Source of the DNA: Sambucus nigra
Lineage: Eukaryota; Streptophyta; Magnoliopsida; Dipsacales; Adoxaceae
Reading direction: 5' to 3'
Assembly: GCA_949130495.1 (NCBI GenBank)
Contig: OX422211.1
Coordinates: forward strand, 539,650,872-539,714,871
Length of the DNA stretch: 64,000 bases
Each line of letters starts with the position of its first letter. The stretch's first letter is position 1. Both the position numbers and the translations under genes were made by a program. Shown here piece after piece: positions 49,581-63,108 of the stretch. Under the pieces are notes generated by a model. That model searched no databases. It had not been told where the DNA came from and saw only the letters and a list, made by a program, of their open reading frames with translations.

Positions 49581-51262
49581 TGTAACACCCCGCCTGGGGA
49601 GAGCGAACGGAGCGCTACACATCGATAAAACTAAACCAATCCACAATATAACAAGGTATAGAGCATTTAAAAATCCCACAACAATAAAAGAGAATCCACT
49701 AATCTCAAATTTCTTCAAATAAATACCAAGTCCCTCGAATTAAACCAACAATCTAACTATCTCGAAAACAAATAAATACAAATCTCCAATGCTCCATACA
49801 TCAAAATAATACAGTCTTCTCATCTTGTATTAAAAATATTTTCAAAATAATCCTCACTAAAATCAATCTCCATAGCGCCCCAAAATCCGCGCTAACCTGC
49901 CACTAAAAGAAAATATGGGGAAGTACACAATACGATAGGAAAGATGCTCAACAAATATTAGCGACGAATAAAACGTAACAATACAAATACAAATATTCAA
50001 ATCAAATCGAATCTCATAAGCAATTATATCAATATAATTTCTCAACAACACCTTAACCGGGCCACCAGGCCTCACCACCGTACCGCGCCTATGCATTTTT
50101 CTAGCATATCCGGAAAAAGGAATATTGGCGGGTGCCCAACTTCAGAGCCATATTAAAATCTCAAGACAACATGATAAACACCAAATATAATACCACATGA
50201 ATCGAAATTAGATTCCAACAAATATTTTTATATTTCCAAATGAATTTATCAATTCAAAAATGAGTCAAAAATCACAAGAAAACGACGAGAATATTACTCG
50301 CGAGATTTAGGAGCATATTGTGTAAAACCCCATACCTCAAACCACCAAAAGAACCAACATGAATCATCACATAATTTCATCCTAAAAATCTAAGCACACC
50401 ATCACGTTCTTCTCGCGAAAATAATCAAATCTCGTTCTTGACCAAACTCGAGAAAACACCAAATAAGCCTTCTAATCTAAGGTTGAAATCTTGAATAAGT
50501 TTGGGGCTATGGTTTGTATATGAAAGGGAGTAATTTTAAAGAGTTCTTTTGGTTGAAAAGTTTGAGAAAAAATGATTTGAAAAGACAAGCCACGAATTTG
50601 TTGATATATAAAGGATTAAGAGTTTGATTAAGAAAAGAGTTCTAATCAGATACAAACACTAAAAATTTTATTCCGGGCGATCGGACCGTTGGAATTGCAT
50701 AAAATTTAACAAATAATTAGCTGAAGATGAGAGGAAGCTACAGAAAGCAATTCAGCTCGATCGGACCGTTCAATATTTTCAAATATTTTTTTTTCTAGAG
50801 AGTATTTTTTTTAGGAGTCTTAGAGAGTTTTAAGTTTTGAGGACTCTTCTATATAATAAAAATTCAATTAAAACTCCATTTTAATTCCAATTCTGAAACT
50901 GTTTGAAATTATCATCTTTAAAAATAAAATCCAACATATTTGAGCAATAAAAATAATTTTACCAAAAACTTTATTTTCCTCTATATTTTGAAAATATCCA
51001 AAAATTACGCGGGTTGTTACACTTCCCACTAACAATGGAATTTCACCCTCGAAATTCACCAAATACCTAACTCTAAAAAATCAGGCCAACAATCTCCAAA
51101 AATAATCTCGTCACCAAAAAATAATTTCCTCACATCTAATCTAAATGCCTAACGCAAAACGATTCTCTAAAATTTCTATCTCCAAATTCGCGCCACAAAA
51201 ACGCAACAGACCCAAAACCCAAGACCCGAGGGTTGTCATATACCTAAGCTCTGATACCATTC
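49581..51262 (-). repeat. Array unit 20
   Basis: LTR 49581-51021 (1441 bp; same kind of loss in the left GC block), internal 51022-51262 (241 bp). Confidence 0.93.
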
Positions 51263-52948
51263 TGTAACACCCCACCTGCCCGGGGAGAGCGAACAGAGCG
51301 CTACTCATCGATAAAACTAAACCAATCCACAATATAACAAGGTATAGAGCATCTAAAAATCCCACAACAATAAAAGAGAATCCACTAATATCAAAATTCT
51401 TCAAATAAATAACAAGTATCTCGAATTAAACCAACAATCTAACTATCTCGAAAACAAATAAATACAAATCTCCAATGCTCTATACATCAAAATAATACAG
51501 TCTTCTCATCTTGTATTAAAAAAGATTTCAAAATAATCCTCGCTAAAATCAACATCCATAGCGCCCCAAAATCCGCGCTAATCTGCCACTAAAAGAAAAT
51601 ATGGGGAAGTACACAATACGACAGGAAAGATGCTCAACAAATATTAGCGGCGAATAAAACGTAACAATACGAATACGAATATTCAAATCAAAGCGAATCT
51701 CATAAGCAATTATATCAATATAATTTCTCAACAACACATTAACCGGGTCACCAGGCCTCACCACCGTACCGCGCCTATGCATTTTTCTAGTATATCCGAA
51801 AAAAGGAATATTGGCGGGTGCCCAACTTCAGTGCCATATTAAAATCTCAAGACAACATGATCAACACCATATATAATACCACATGAATCGAAATTAGATT
51901 CCAACATATATTTCCAGATTTCCAAATGAATTTATCAATTCAAATATGAGTCAAAAATCACAAGAAAACGACGAGAATAATACTCGGGAGATTTAGGAGT
52001 ATATTGTGTAAAATCCCATACCTCAAACCACCAAAAGAACCAACATGAATCATCACATAATTTCATCCTAAAAATATAATCACACAATCACGTTCTTCTC
52101 GCGAAAATAATCAAATCTCGTTCTTGACCAAACTGGAGAAAACACCAAATAAGCCTTCTAATCTAAGGTTGAAATCTTGAATAAGTTTGGGCCTATGATT
52201 TGTATATGAAAGGGAGTAGTTTTAAAGGGCTTTTCTGGTTGAAAAGTTTGAGAAAAAGTGATTCGAAAAGCCAAGCCACGAATTTGTTGATATATAAAGG
52301 ATTAAGAGTTTGATTAAGAAAATAGTTCTAATCAGATACAAACACTAAAAATTTTATTCCAGACGATCGGACCGTTGGAATTGGATAAAATTTTACAAAG
52401 AATTAGCTGAAGATGAGAGGAAGCTACAGAAAACAATTCAGCTCGATCGGACCGTTCAATATTTTTAAATATTTTTTTCTAGAGAGTACTGTGTTTTGAG
52501 GACTCTTAGAGAGTTTTATGTTTTGAGGACTCTTCTATATAATAAAAATTCAATTAAAACTCCATTTTAATTCCAATTCCGAAACCGTTTGAAATTCTCA
52601 TCTTTAAAAATAAAATCCACCATATTTGAGCAATAAAAATAATTTTACCAAAAACTTTATTTTCCTCTATATTTTGAAAATATCCAAAAATTACGCGGGT
52701 TGTTACACTTCCCACTAACAATGGAATTTCGCCCTCAAAATTCACCGAATACCTAACTCTAAAAAATCAGGCCAACAATCTCCAAAAATAATCTCGTCAC
52801 CAAAAAATAATTTCCTCACATCTAATCTAGACGCCTAACGCAAAACGATTCTCTAAAATTTCTATCTCCAAATTCGCCCCACAAAAACGCAACAGACCCA
52901 AAACCCAAGACCCGAGGGTTGTCATATACCTAAGCTCTAATACCATTC
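51263..52948 (-). repeat. Array unit 21
   Basis: LTR 51263-52707 (1445 bp), internal 52708-52948 (241 bp). Primer site has one mismatch (GCTCTAATACCA). Confidence 0.93.
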
Positions 52949-54636
52949 TGTAACACCCCGCCCGCCCGGGGAGACCGAACGAGGCGCTACACATCGATAA
53001 AACTAAACCAATCCACAATATAACAAGGTATAGAGCATCTAAAAATCCCACAACAATAAAAGAGAATCCACTAATATCAAATTTCTTCAAATAAATAACA
53101 AGTATCTCGAATTAAACCAACAATCTAACTATCTCGAAAACAAATAAATACAAATCTCCAATGCTCTATACATCAAAATAATACAGTCTTCTCATCTCGT
53201 ATTAAAAATATTTTCAAAATAATCCTCGCTAAAATCAACATCCATAGCGCCCCAAAATCCGCGCTAACCTGCCACTAAAAGAAAATATGGGGAAGTACAC
53301 AATACGACAGGAAAGATGCTCAACAAATATTAGCGGCGAATAAAACGTAACAATACGAATACGAATATTCAAATCAAAGTGAATCTCATAAGCAATTATA
53401 TCAATATAATTTCTCAACAACACATTAACCGGGTCATCAGGCCTCACCACCGTACCGCGCCTATGCATTTTTCTAGCATATCCGGAAAAAGGAATATTGG
53501 CGGGTGCCCAACTTCAGTGCCATATTAAAATCTCAAGACAACATGATCAACACCAAATATAATACCACATGAATCGAAATTAGATTCCAACAAATATTTC
53601 CAGATTTTCAAATGAATTTATCAATTCAAATATGAGTCAAAAATCACAAGAAAACGACGAGAATAATACTCGCGAGATTTAGGAGCATATTGTGTAAAAC
53701 CCCATACCTCAAACCACCAAAAGATCCAACATGAATCATCACATAATTTCATCCTAAAAATCTAAGCACACCATCACGTTCTTCCCGCGAAAATAATCGA
53801 ATCTCGTTCTCGACCAAACTCGAGAAAACACAAAAAAGCCTTCTAATCTAAAGTTGAAATCTTAAATAAATTTGGGGCTATGGTTTTTTATATGAAAGGG
53901 AGTAATTTTAAAGAGGTCTTCTGGTTGAAAAGTTTGAGAAAAAATGATTGGAAAAGCCAAACCACGAATTTGTTGATATATAAAAGATTAAGAGTTTGAT
54001 TAAGAAAAGAGTTATAATCAGATACAAACACTAAAAATTTTACTCCAGACAATCGGACCGTTGGAATTGGATAAAATTTTACAAAGAATTAGCTGAAGAT
54101 GAGGGGAAACTACAAAAAACAATTCAGCTCGATCGGACCTTTTAATATTTTTAAATATTTTTTTTTCTAGAGAGTATTGTGTTTTGAGGACTCTTAGAGA
54201 GTTTTATGTTTTGAGGACTCTTCTATATAATAAATATTCAATTAAAACTCCAGTTTAATTCCAATTCCGAAACCGTTAGAAATTCTCATCTTTAAAAATA
54301 AAATCCAACATATTTGAGCAAAAAAAAATATTTTACCAAAAACTTTATTTTCCTCTATATTTTGAAAATATCTCAAAATTACGCGGGTTGTTACACTTCC
54401 CACTAACAATGGAATTTCGCCCTCGAAATTCGCCGAATACCTAACTCTCAAAAATCAGGCTAACAATCTCGAAAAATAATCTCGTCACCAAAAAATAATT
54501 TCCTCACATCTAATCTAGATGCCTAACGTAAAACGATTCTCTAAAATTTCTATCTCCAAATTCGCGCCACAAAAACGCAACAGACCCAAAACCCAAGACC
54601 CGAGGGATGTCATATACCTAAGATCTGATACCATTC
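52949..54636 (-). repeat. Array unit 22
   Basis: LTR 52949-54395 (1447 bp), internal 54396-54636 (241 bp). Primer site mismatch (GATCTGATACCA); next LTR tip TGTCACACCCC, which leaves a + strand frame open across the junction at 54519-54782. Confidence 0.93.
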
Positions 54637-56331
54637 TGTCACACCCCGCCCGCCCGGGGAGAGCGAACGGAGCGCTACTCATCAATAAAACGAAACCAAT
54701 CCACAATATAACAAGGTCTAGAGCATCTAAAAATCCCACAACAATAAAAGAGAATCCTCTAATCTCAAATTTCTTCAAATAAATACCCAGTCTCTCGAAT
54801 TAAACCAACAATCTAACTATCTCGAAAATAAATAAATACAAATATCCAATGCTCTATACATCAAAGTAATACAGTCTTCTCATCTTGTATTAAAAATCTT
54901 TTCAAAATAATCCTCGCTAAAATCAATATCCATAGCGCCCCAAAATCTGCGCTAACCTGCCACTAAAAGAAAATATGGGGAAGTACACAATACGACAGGA
55001 AAGATGCTCAACAAATATTAGCGGCGAATAAAACGTAACAATACGAATACGAATATTCAAATCAAAGCGAATCTCATAAGCAATTATGTCAATATAATTT
55101 CTCAACAACACATTAACCGGGTCACCAGGCCTCACCACCGTACCACGCCTATGCATTTTTCTAGCATATCTGAAAAAAGGAATATTGGCGGGTGCCCAAC
55201 TTCAGTGCCATATTAAAATATCAAGACAACATGATCAACACCAAATATAATACCACATGAATCGAAATTAGATTCCCACAAATATTTCCATATTTCCAAA
55301 TGAATTTATCAATTCAAATATGAGTCAAAAATCACAAGATAACGACGAGAATAATACTCGTGAGATTTAGGAGCATATTGTGTAAAACCCCATACCTCAA
55401 ACCACACAAAGATCCAACATGAATCATCACATAATTTAATCCTAAAAATCTAAGCACACAATCACGTTCTTCTCGCGAAAATAATCAAATCTCGTTCTTG
55501 ACCAATCTCGAGAGAACACTAAATAAGCCTTCTAATCTAAGGTTGAAATCTTGAATAAGTTTGGGGCTATGGTTTGTATATGAAAGGGAGTAATTTTAAA
55601 GAGCTCTTCTGGTTGAAAAGTTTGAGAAAAAGTGATTTGAAAAGCCAAGCCACGAATTTATTGATATATAAAGGATTAAGAGTTTGATTAAGAAAAGAGT
55701 TCTAATCAGATACAAACACTAAAATTTTTATTCCAGACGATCGGAACTTTGGAATTGGATAAAATTTTACAAAGAATTAGCTGAAGATGAGAGGAAGCTA
55801 CAGAAAACAATTCAGCTCGATCGGACCGTTCTTTATTTTTAAATATTTTTTTTCTAGAGAGTATTGTGTTTTGAGGACTCTTAGAGAGTTTTATGTTTTA
55901 AGGACTCTTCTATATAATAAAAATTCAATTAAAACTCCATTTTAATTCCAATTCCGAAACCGTTTGAAATTCTCATCTTTAAAAATAAAATCCAACATAT
56001 TTGAGAAATAAAAATAATTTTACCAAAAACTTTATTTTCCTCTATATTTTGAAAATATCCCAAAATTACGCGGGTTGTTACACTTCCACACTAACAATGA
56101 AATTTCGCCCACGAAATTCGCCGAATACCTAACTCTAAAAAATCAGGCCAACAATCTCCAAAAATAATGTCGTCACCAAAAAATAATTTCCTCACATCTA
56201 ATTTAGATGCCTAACGCAAAATGATTCTCTAAAATTTCTATCTCCAAATTCGCGCCACAATAACGCAACAGACCCAAAACCCAAAACCCAAGACCCGAGG
56301 GTTGTCATATACCTAAGCTCTGATTCCAATC
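54637..56331 (-). repeat. Array unit 23 (start of the 1696-bp subfamily)
   Basis: LTR 54637-56082 (1446 bp, ordinary type), internal 56083-56331 (249 bp). The internal region carries an extra CCCAAAA and a mutated primer site (GCTCTGATTCCA). Confidence 0.94.
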
Positions 56332-58027
56332 TGTAACACCCCGCCCGCCCGGGGAGAGCGAACGGAGCGCTACTCATCGAGAAAACTAAACCAATCCACA
56401 ATATAACAAGGTATAGAGCATCTTAAAATCCCACAAGAATAAATGAGAATCCACTAATCTCAAATTTCTTCAAATAAATACCAAGTCTCTTGAATTAAAC
56501 AAACAATCTAACTATCTCGAAAATAAATAAATACAAATCTCCAATGCTACATACATCAAAATAATACAGTCTTCTCATCTTATATTAAAAATCTTTTCAA
56601 AATAATCCTCACTAAAATCAATCTCCATAGCGCCCCAAAATCCGCGCTAACCTGCCACTAAAAGAAAATATGGGGAAGTACACAATAAGACATGAAGGAT
56701 GCTCAACAAATATTAGCGGCGAATAAAACGTAACAATACGAATACGAATATCGAAAACAAAGCGAATCTCATAAGCAATTATATCAATATAATTTCTCAA
56801 TAACACATTAACCGGGTCACCAAGCCTCACCACCGTACCGCGCCTATGCATTTTTCTAGCATATCCGGAAAAAGGAATATTGGCGGGTGCCCAACTTCAG
56901 TGCCATATTAAAATCTCAAGACAACATGATCAACACCAAATATAATACCAGATGAATCGAAATTAGATTCCAACAAATATTTCCAGATTTTCAAATGAAT
57001 TTATCAATTCAAATATGAATCAAAAATCACAAGAAAACGACGAGAATAATACTCGCGAGATTTAGGAGCATATTGTGTAAAACCCCATACCTCAAACCAC
57101 GAAAAGAACCAACATGAATCATCGCATAATTTCATCCTAAAAATCTAAGCACACCATCACGTTCTTCTCGCGAAAATAATCCAATCTCGTTCTTGACCAA
57201 ACTCGAGAAAACACCAAATAAGCCATATAATCTAAGGTTGAAATCTTGAATAAGTTTGGGGCTATGGTTTTTTATATGAAAGGGAGTACTTTTAAAGAGC
57301 TCTTCTGGTTGAAAAGTTTGAGAAAAAGTGATTTGAAAAGCCAAGCCAGGAATTTGTTGATATATAAAGGATTAAGAGTTTGATTAAGAAAAGAGTTCTA
57401 ATCAGATACAAACACTAAAAATTTTATTCCTGACGATCGGACCGTTGGAATTGGATAAAATTTTACAGAGAATTAGCTGAAGATGAGAGGAAGATACAGA
57501 AAATAATTCAGCTCGATCGGACCGTTCTATATTTTTAAATATTTTTTTTCTAGAGAGTATTGTGTTTTGAGGACTCTTAGAGAGTTTTATGTTTTGAGGA
57601 CTCTTCTATATAATAAAAATTCAATTAAAACTCCATTTTAATTCCAATTCCGAAACCGTTTGAAATTCTCATCTTTAAAAATAAAATCCAACATATTTGA
57701 GCAATAAAAATAATTTTACCAAAAACTTTATTTTCCTCTATATTTTGAAAATATCCCAAAATTACGCGGGTTGTTACACTTCCACACTAACAATGAAATT
57801 TCGCCCACGAAATTCGCCGAATACCTAACTCTAAAAAATCAGGCCAACAATCTCCAAAAATAATGTCGTCACCAAAAAATAATTTCCTCACATCTAATTT
57901 AGATGCCTAACGCAAAATGATTCTCTAAAATTTCTATCTCCAAATTCGCGCCACAATAACGCAACAGACCCAAAACCCAAAACCCAAGACCCGAGGGTTG
58001 TCATATACCTAAGCTCTGATTGCAATC
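56332..58027 (-). repeat. Array unit 24 (1696-bp subfamily)
   Basis: LTR 56332-57778 (1447 bp), internal 57779-58027 (249 bp). Nearly identical to units 25 and 26. Primer site reads GCTCTGATTGCA. Confidence 0.95.
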
Positions 58028-59723
58028 TGTAACACCCCGCCCGCCCGGGGAGAGCGAACGGAGCGCTACTCATCGAGAAAACTAAACCAATCCACAATAT
58101 AACAAGGTATAGAGCATCTTAAAATCCCACAAGAATAAATGAGAATCCACTAATCTCAAATTTCTTCAAATAAATACCAAGTCTCTTGAATTAAACCAAC
58201 AATCTAACTATCTCGAAAATAAATAAATACAAATCTCCAATGCTACATACATCAAAATAATACAGTCTTCTCATCTTATATTAAAAATCTTTTCAAAATA
58301 ATCCTCACTAAAATCAATCTCCATAGCGCCCCAAAATCCGCGCGAACCTGCCGCTAAAAGAAAATATGGGGAAGTACACAATAAGACATGAAGGATGCTC
58401 AACAAATATTAGCGGCGAATAAAACGTAACAATACGAATACGAATATCGAAAACAAAGCGAATCTCATAAGCAATTATATCAATATAATTTCTCAACAAC
58501 ACATTAACCGGGTCACCAAGCCTCACCACCGTACCGCGCCTATGCATTTTTCTAGCATATCTGGAAAAAGGAATATTGGCGGGTGCCCAACTTCAGTGCC
58601 ATATTAAAATCTCAAGACAACATGATCAACACCAAATATAATACCATATGAATCGAAATTAGATTCCAACAAATATTTCCAGATTTTCAAATGAATTTAT
58701 CAATTCAAATATGAATCAAAAATCACAAGAAAACGACGAGAATAATACTCGCGAGATTTAGGAGCATATTGTGTAAAACCCCATACCTCAAACCACGAAA
58801 AGAACCAACATGAATCATCGCATAATTTCATCCTAAAAATCTAAGCACACCATCACGTTCTTCTCGCGAAAATAATCCAATCTCGTTCTTGACCAAACTC
58901 GAGAAAACACCAAATAAGCCATATAATCTAAGGTTGAAATCTTGAATAAGTTTGGGGCTATGGTTTTTTATATGAAAGGGAGTACTTTTAAAGAGCTCTT
59001 CTGGTTGAAAAGTTTGAGAAAAAGTGATTTGAAAAGCCAAGCCATGAATTTGTTGATATATAAAGGATTAAGAGTTTGATTAAGAAAAGAGTTCTAATCA
59101 GATACAAACACTAAAAATTTTATTCCTGACGATCGGACCGTTGGAATTGGATAAAATTTTACAGAGAATTAGCTGAAGATGAGAGGAAGATACAGAAAAT
59201 AATTCAGCTCGATCGGACCGTTCTATATTTTTAAATATTTTTTTTCTAGAGAGTATTGTGTTTTGAGGACTCTTAGAGAGTTTTATGTTTTGAGGACTCT
59301 TCTATATAATAAAAATTCAATTAAAACTCCATTTTAATTCCAATTCCGAAACCTTTTGAAATTCTCATCTTTAAAAATAAAATCCAACATATTTGAGCAA
59401 TAAAAATAATTTTACCAAAAACTTTATTTTCCTCTATATTTTGAAAATATCCCAAAATTACGCGGGTTGTTACACTTCCACACTAACAATGAAATTTCGC
59501 CCACGAAATTCGCCGAATACCTAACTCTAAAAAATCAGGCCAACAATCTCCAAAAATAATGTCGTCACCAAAAAATAATTTCCTCACATCTAATTTAGAT
59601 GCCTAACGCAAAATGATTCTCTAAAATTTCTATCTCCAAATTCGCGCCACAATAACGCAACAGACCCAAAACCCAAAACCCAAGACCCGAGGGTTGTCAT
59701 ATACCTAAGCTCTGATTCCAATC
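58028..59723 (-). repeat. Array unit 25 (1696-bp subfamily)
   Basis: LTR 58028-59474 (1447 bp), internal 59475-59723 (249 bp). Shares with unit 26 the changes GCGCGAACCTGCCGCT and TACCATATGAATC. Confidence 0.95.
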
Positions 59724-61419
59724 TGTAACACCCTGCCCGCCCGGGGAGAGCGAACGGAGCGCTACTCATCGAGAAAACTAAACCAATCCACAATATAACA
59801 AGGTATAGAGCATCTTAAAATCCCACAAGAATAAATGAGAATCCACTAATCTCAAATTTCTTCAAATAAATACCAAGTCTCTTGAATTAAACCAACAATC
59901 TAACTATCTCGAAAATAAATAAATACAAATCTCCAATGCTACATACATCAAAATAATACAGTCTTCTCATCTTATATTAAAAATCTTTTCAAAATAATCC
60001 TCACTAAAATCAATCTCCATAGCGCCCCAAAATCCGCGCGAACCTGCCGCTAAAAGAAAATATGGGGAAGTACACAATAAGACATGAAGGATGCTCAACA
60101 AATATTAGCGGTGAATAAAACGTAACAATACGAATACGAATATCGAAAACAAAGCGAATCTCATAAGCAATTATATCAATATAATTTCTCAACAACACAT
60201 TAACCGGGTCACCAAGCCTCACCACCGTACCGCGCCTATGCATTTTTCTAGCATATCCGGAAAAAGGAATATTGGCGGGTGCCCAACTTCAGTGCCATAT
60301 TAAAATCTCAAGACAACATGATCAACACCAAATATAATACCATATGAATCGAAATTAGATTCCAACAAATATTTCCAGATTTTCAAATGAATTTATCAAT
60401 TCAAATATGAATCAAAAATCACAAGAAAACGACGAGAATAATACTCGCGAGATTTAGGAGCATATTGTGTAAAACCCCATACCTCAAACCACGAAAAGAA
60501 CCAACATGAATCATCGCATAATTTCATCCTAAAAATCTAAGCACACCATCACGTTCTTCTCGCGAAAATAATCCAATCTCGTTCTTGACCAAACTCGAGA
60601 AAACACCAAATAAGCCATATAATCTAAGGTTGAAATCTTGAATAAGTTTGGGGCTATGGTTTTTTATATGAAAGGGAGTACTTTTAAAGAGCTCTTCTGG
60701 TTGAAAAGTTTGAGAAAAAGTGATTTGAAAAGCCAAGCCATGAATTTGTTGATATATAAAGGATTAAGAGTTTGATTAAGAAAAGAGTTCTAATCAGATA
60801 CAAACACTAAAAATTTTATTCCTGACGATCGGACCGTTGGAATTGGATAAAATTTTACAGAGAATTAGCTGAAGATGAGAGGAAGATACAGAAAATAATT
60901 CAGCTCGATCGGACCGTTCTATATTTTTAAATATTTTTTTTCTAGAGAGTATTGTGTTTTGAGGACTCTTAGAGAGTTTTATGTTTTGAGGACTCTTCTA
61001 TATAATAAAAATTCAATTAAAACTCCATTTTAATTCCAATTCCGAAACCTTTTGAAATTCTCATCTTTAAAAATAAAATCCAACATATTTGAGCAATAAA
61101 AATAATTTTACCAAAAACTTTATTTTCCTCTATATTTTGAAAATATCCCAAAATTACGCGGGTTGTTACACTTCCACACTAACAATGAAATTTCGCCCAC
61201 GAAATTCGCCGAATACCTAACTCTAAAAAATCAGGCCAACAATCTCCAAAAATAATGTCGTCACCAAAAAATAATTTCCTCACATCTAATTTAGATGCCT
61301 AACGCAAAATGATTCTCTAAAATTTCTATCTCCAAATTCGCGCCACAATAACGCAACAGACCCAAAACCCAAAACCCAAGACCCGAGGGTTGTCATATAC
61401 CTAAGCTCTGATTCCAATC
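59724..61419 (-). repeat. Array unit 26 (1696-bp subfamily)
   Basis: LTR 59724-61170 (1447 bp), internal 61171-61419 (249 bp). Left tip TGTAACACCCTGCC, shared with unit 27. Confidence 0.95.
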
Positions 61420-63108
61420 TGTAACACCCTGCCCGCCCGGGGAGAGCGAACGGAGCGCTACTCATCGAGAAAACTAAACCAATCCACAATATAACAAGGT
61501 ATAGAGCATCTTAAAATCCCACAAGAATAAATGAGAATCCACTAATCTCAAATTTCTTCAAATAAATACCAAGTCTCTTGAATTGAATCAACAATCTAAC
61601 TATCTCGAAAATAAATAAATACAAATCTCCAATGCTACATACATCAAAATAATACAGTCTTCTCATCTTATATTAAAAATCTTTTCAAAATAATCCTCAC
61701 TAAAATCAATCTCCATAGCGCCCCAAAATCCGCGCGAACCTGCCGCTAAAAGAAAATATGGGGAAGTACACAATAAGACATGAAGGATGCTCAACAAATA
61801 TTAGCGGCGAATAAAACGTAACAATACGAATACGAATATCGAAAACAAAGCGAATCTCATAAGCAATTATATCAATATAATTTCTCAACAACACATTAAC
61901 CGGGTCACCAAGCCTCACCACCGTACCGCGCCTATGCATTTTTCTAGCATATCCGGAAAAAGGAATATTGGCGGGTGCCCAACTTCAGTGCCATATTAAA
62001 ATCTCAAGACAACATGATCAACACCAAATATAATACCATATGAATCGAAATTAGATTCCAACAAATATTTCCAGATTTTCAAATGAATTTATCAATTCAA
62101 ATATGAATCAAAAATCACAAGAAAACGACGAGAATAATACTCGCGAGATTTAGGAGCATATTGTGTAAAACCCCATACCTCAAACCACGAAAAGAACCAA
62201 CATGAATCATCGCATAATTTCATCCTAAAAATCTAAGCACACCATCACGTTCTTCTCGCGAAAATAATCCAATCTCGTTCTTGACCAAACTCGAGAAAAC
62301 ACCAAATAAGCCATATAATCTAAGGTTGAAATCTTGAATAAGTTTGGGGCTATGGTTTTTTATATGAAAGGGAGTACTTTTAAAGAGCTCTTCTGGTTGA
62401 AAAGTTTGAGAAAAAGTGATTTGAAAAGCCAAGCCATGAATTTGTTGATATATAAAGGATTAAGAGTTTGATTAAGAAAAGAGTTCTAATCAGATACAAA
62501 CACTAAAAATTTTATTCCTGACGATCGGACCGTTGGAATTGGATAAAATTTTACAGAGAATTAGCTGAAGATGAGAGGAAGATACAGAAAATAATTCAGC
62601 TCGATCGGACCGTTCTATATTTTTAAATATTTTTTTTCTAGAGAGTATTGTGTTTTGAGGACTCTTAGAGAGTTTTATGTTTTGAGGACTCTTCTATATA
62701 ATAAAAATTCAATTAAAACTCCATTTTAATTCCAATTCCGAAACCTTTTGAAATTCTCATCTTTAAAAATAAAATCCAACATATTTGAGCAATAAAAATA
62801 ATTTTACCAAAAACTTTATTTTCCTCTATATTTTGAAAATATCCCAAAATTACGCGGGTTGTTAGACTTCCCCACTAACAATGGAATTTTGCCCTCGAAA
62901 TTCACCGAATACCAAAGTCTCAAAAATCAGGCCAACAATCTCCAAAAATAATCTCGTCACCAAAAAATAATTTCCTCACATCTAATCTAGATGCCTAACG
63001 CAAAACGATTCTCTAAAATTTCTATCTCCAAATTCGCGGTACAAAAACGCAACAGACCCAAAACCCTAGACGCGAGGGTTGTCATATACCTAAGCTCTGA
63101 TACCATTC
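61420..63108 (-). repeat. Array unit 27 (junction out of the 1696-bp subfamily)
   Basis: LTR 61420-62866 (1447 bp, subfamily type), internal 62867-63108 (242 bp, ordinary type with intact primer site). The right LTR tip is GTTAGA. Confidence 0.94.

Noticed and set aside
56083..62866. Possibility that the near-identical 1696-bp units are an assembly duplication
   Set aside because: The units carry a few distinct single-base differences (for example GATTGCA in one, CTGGAAAAAGG in one), so they are not exact copies; read-level proof is still lacking.
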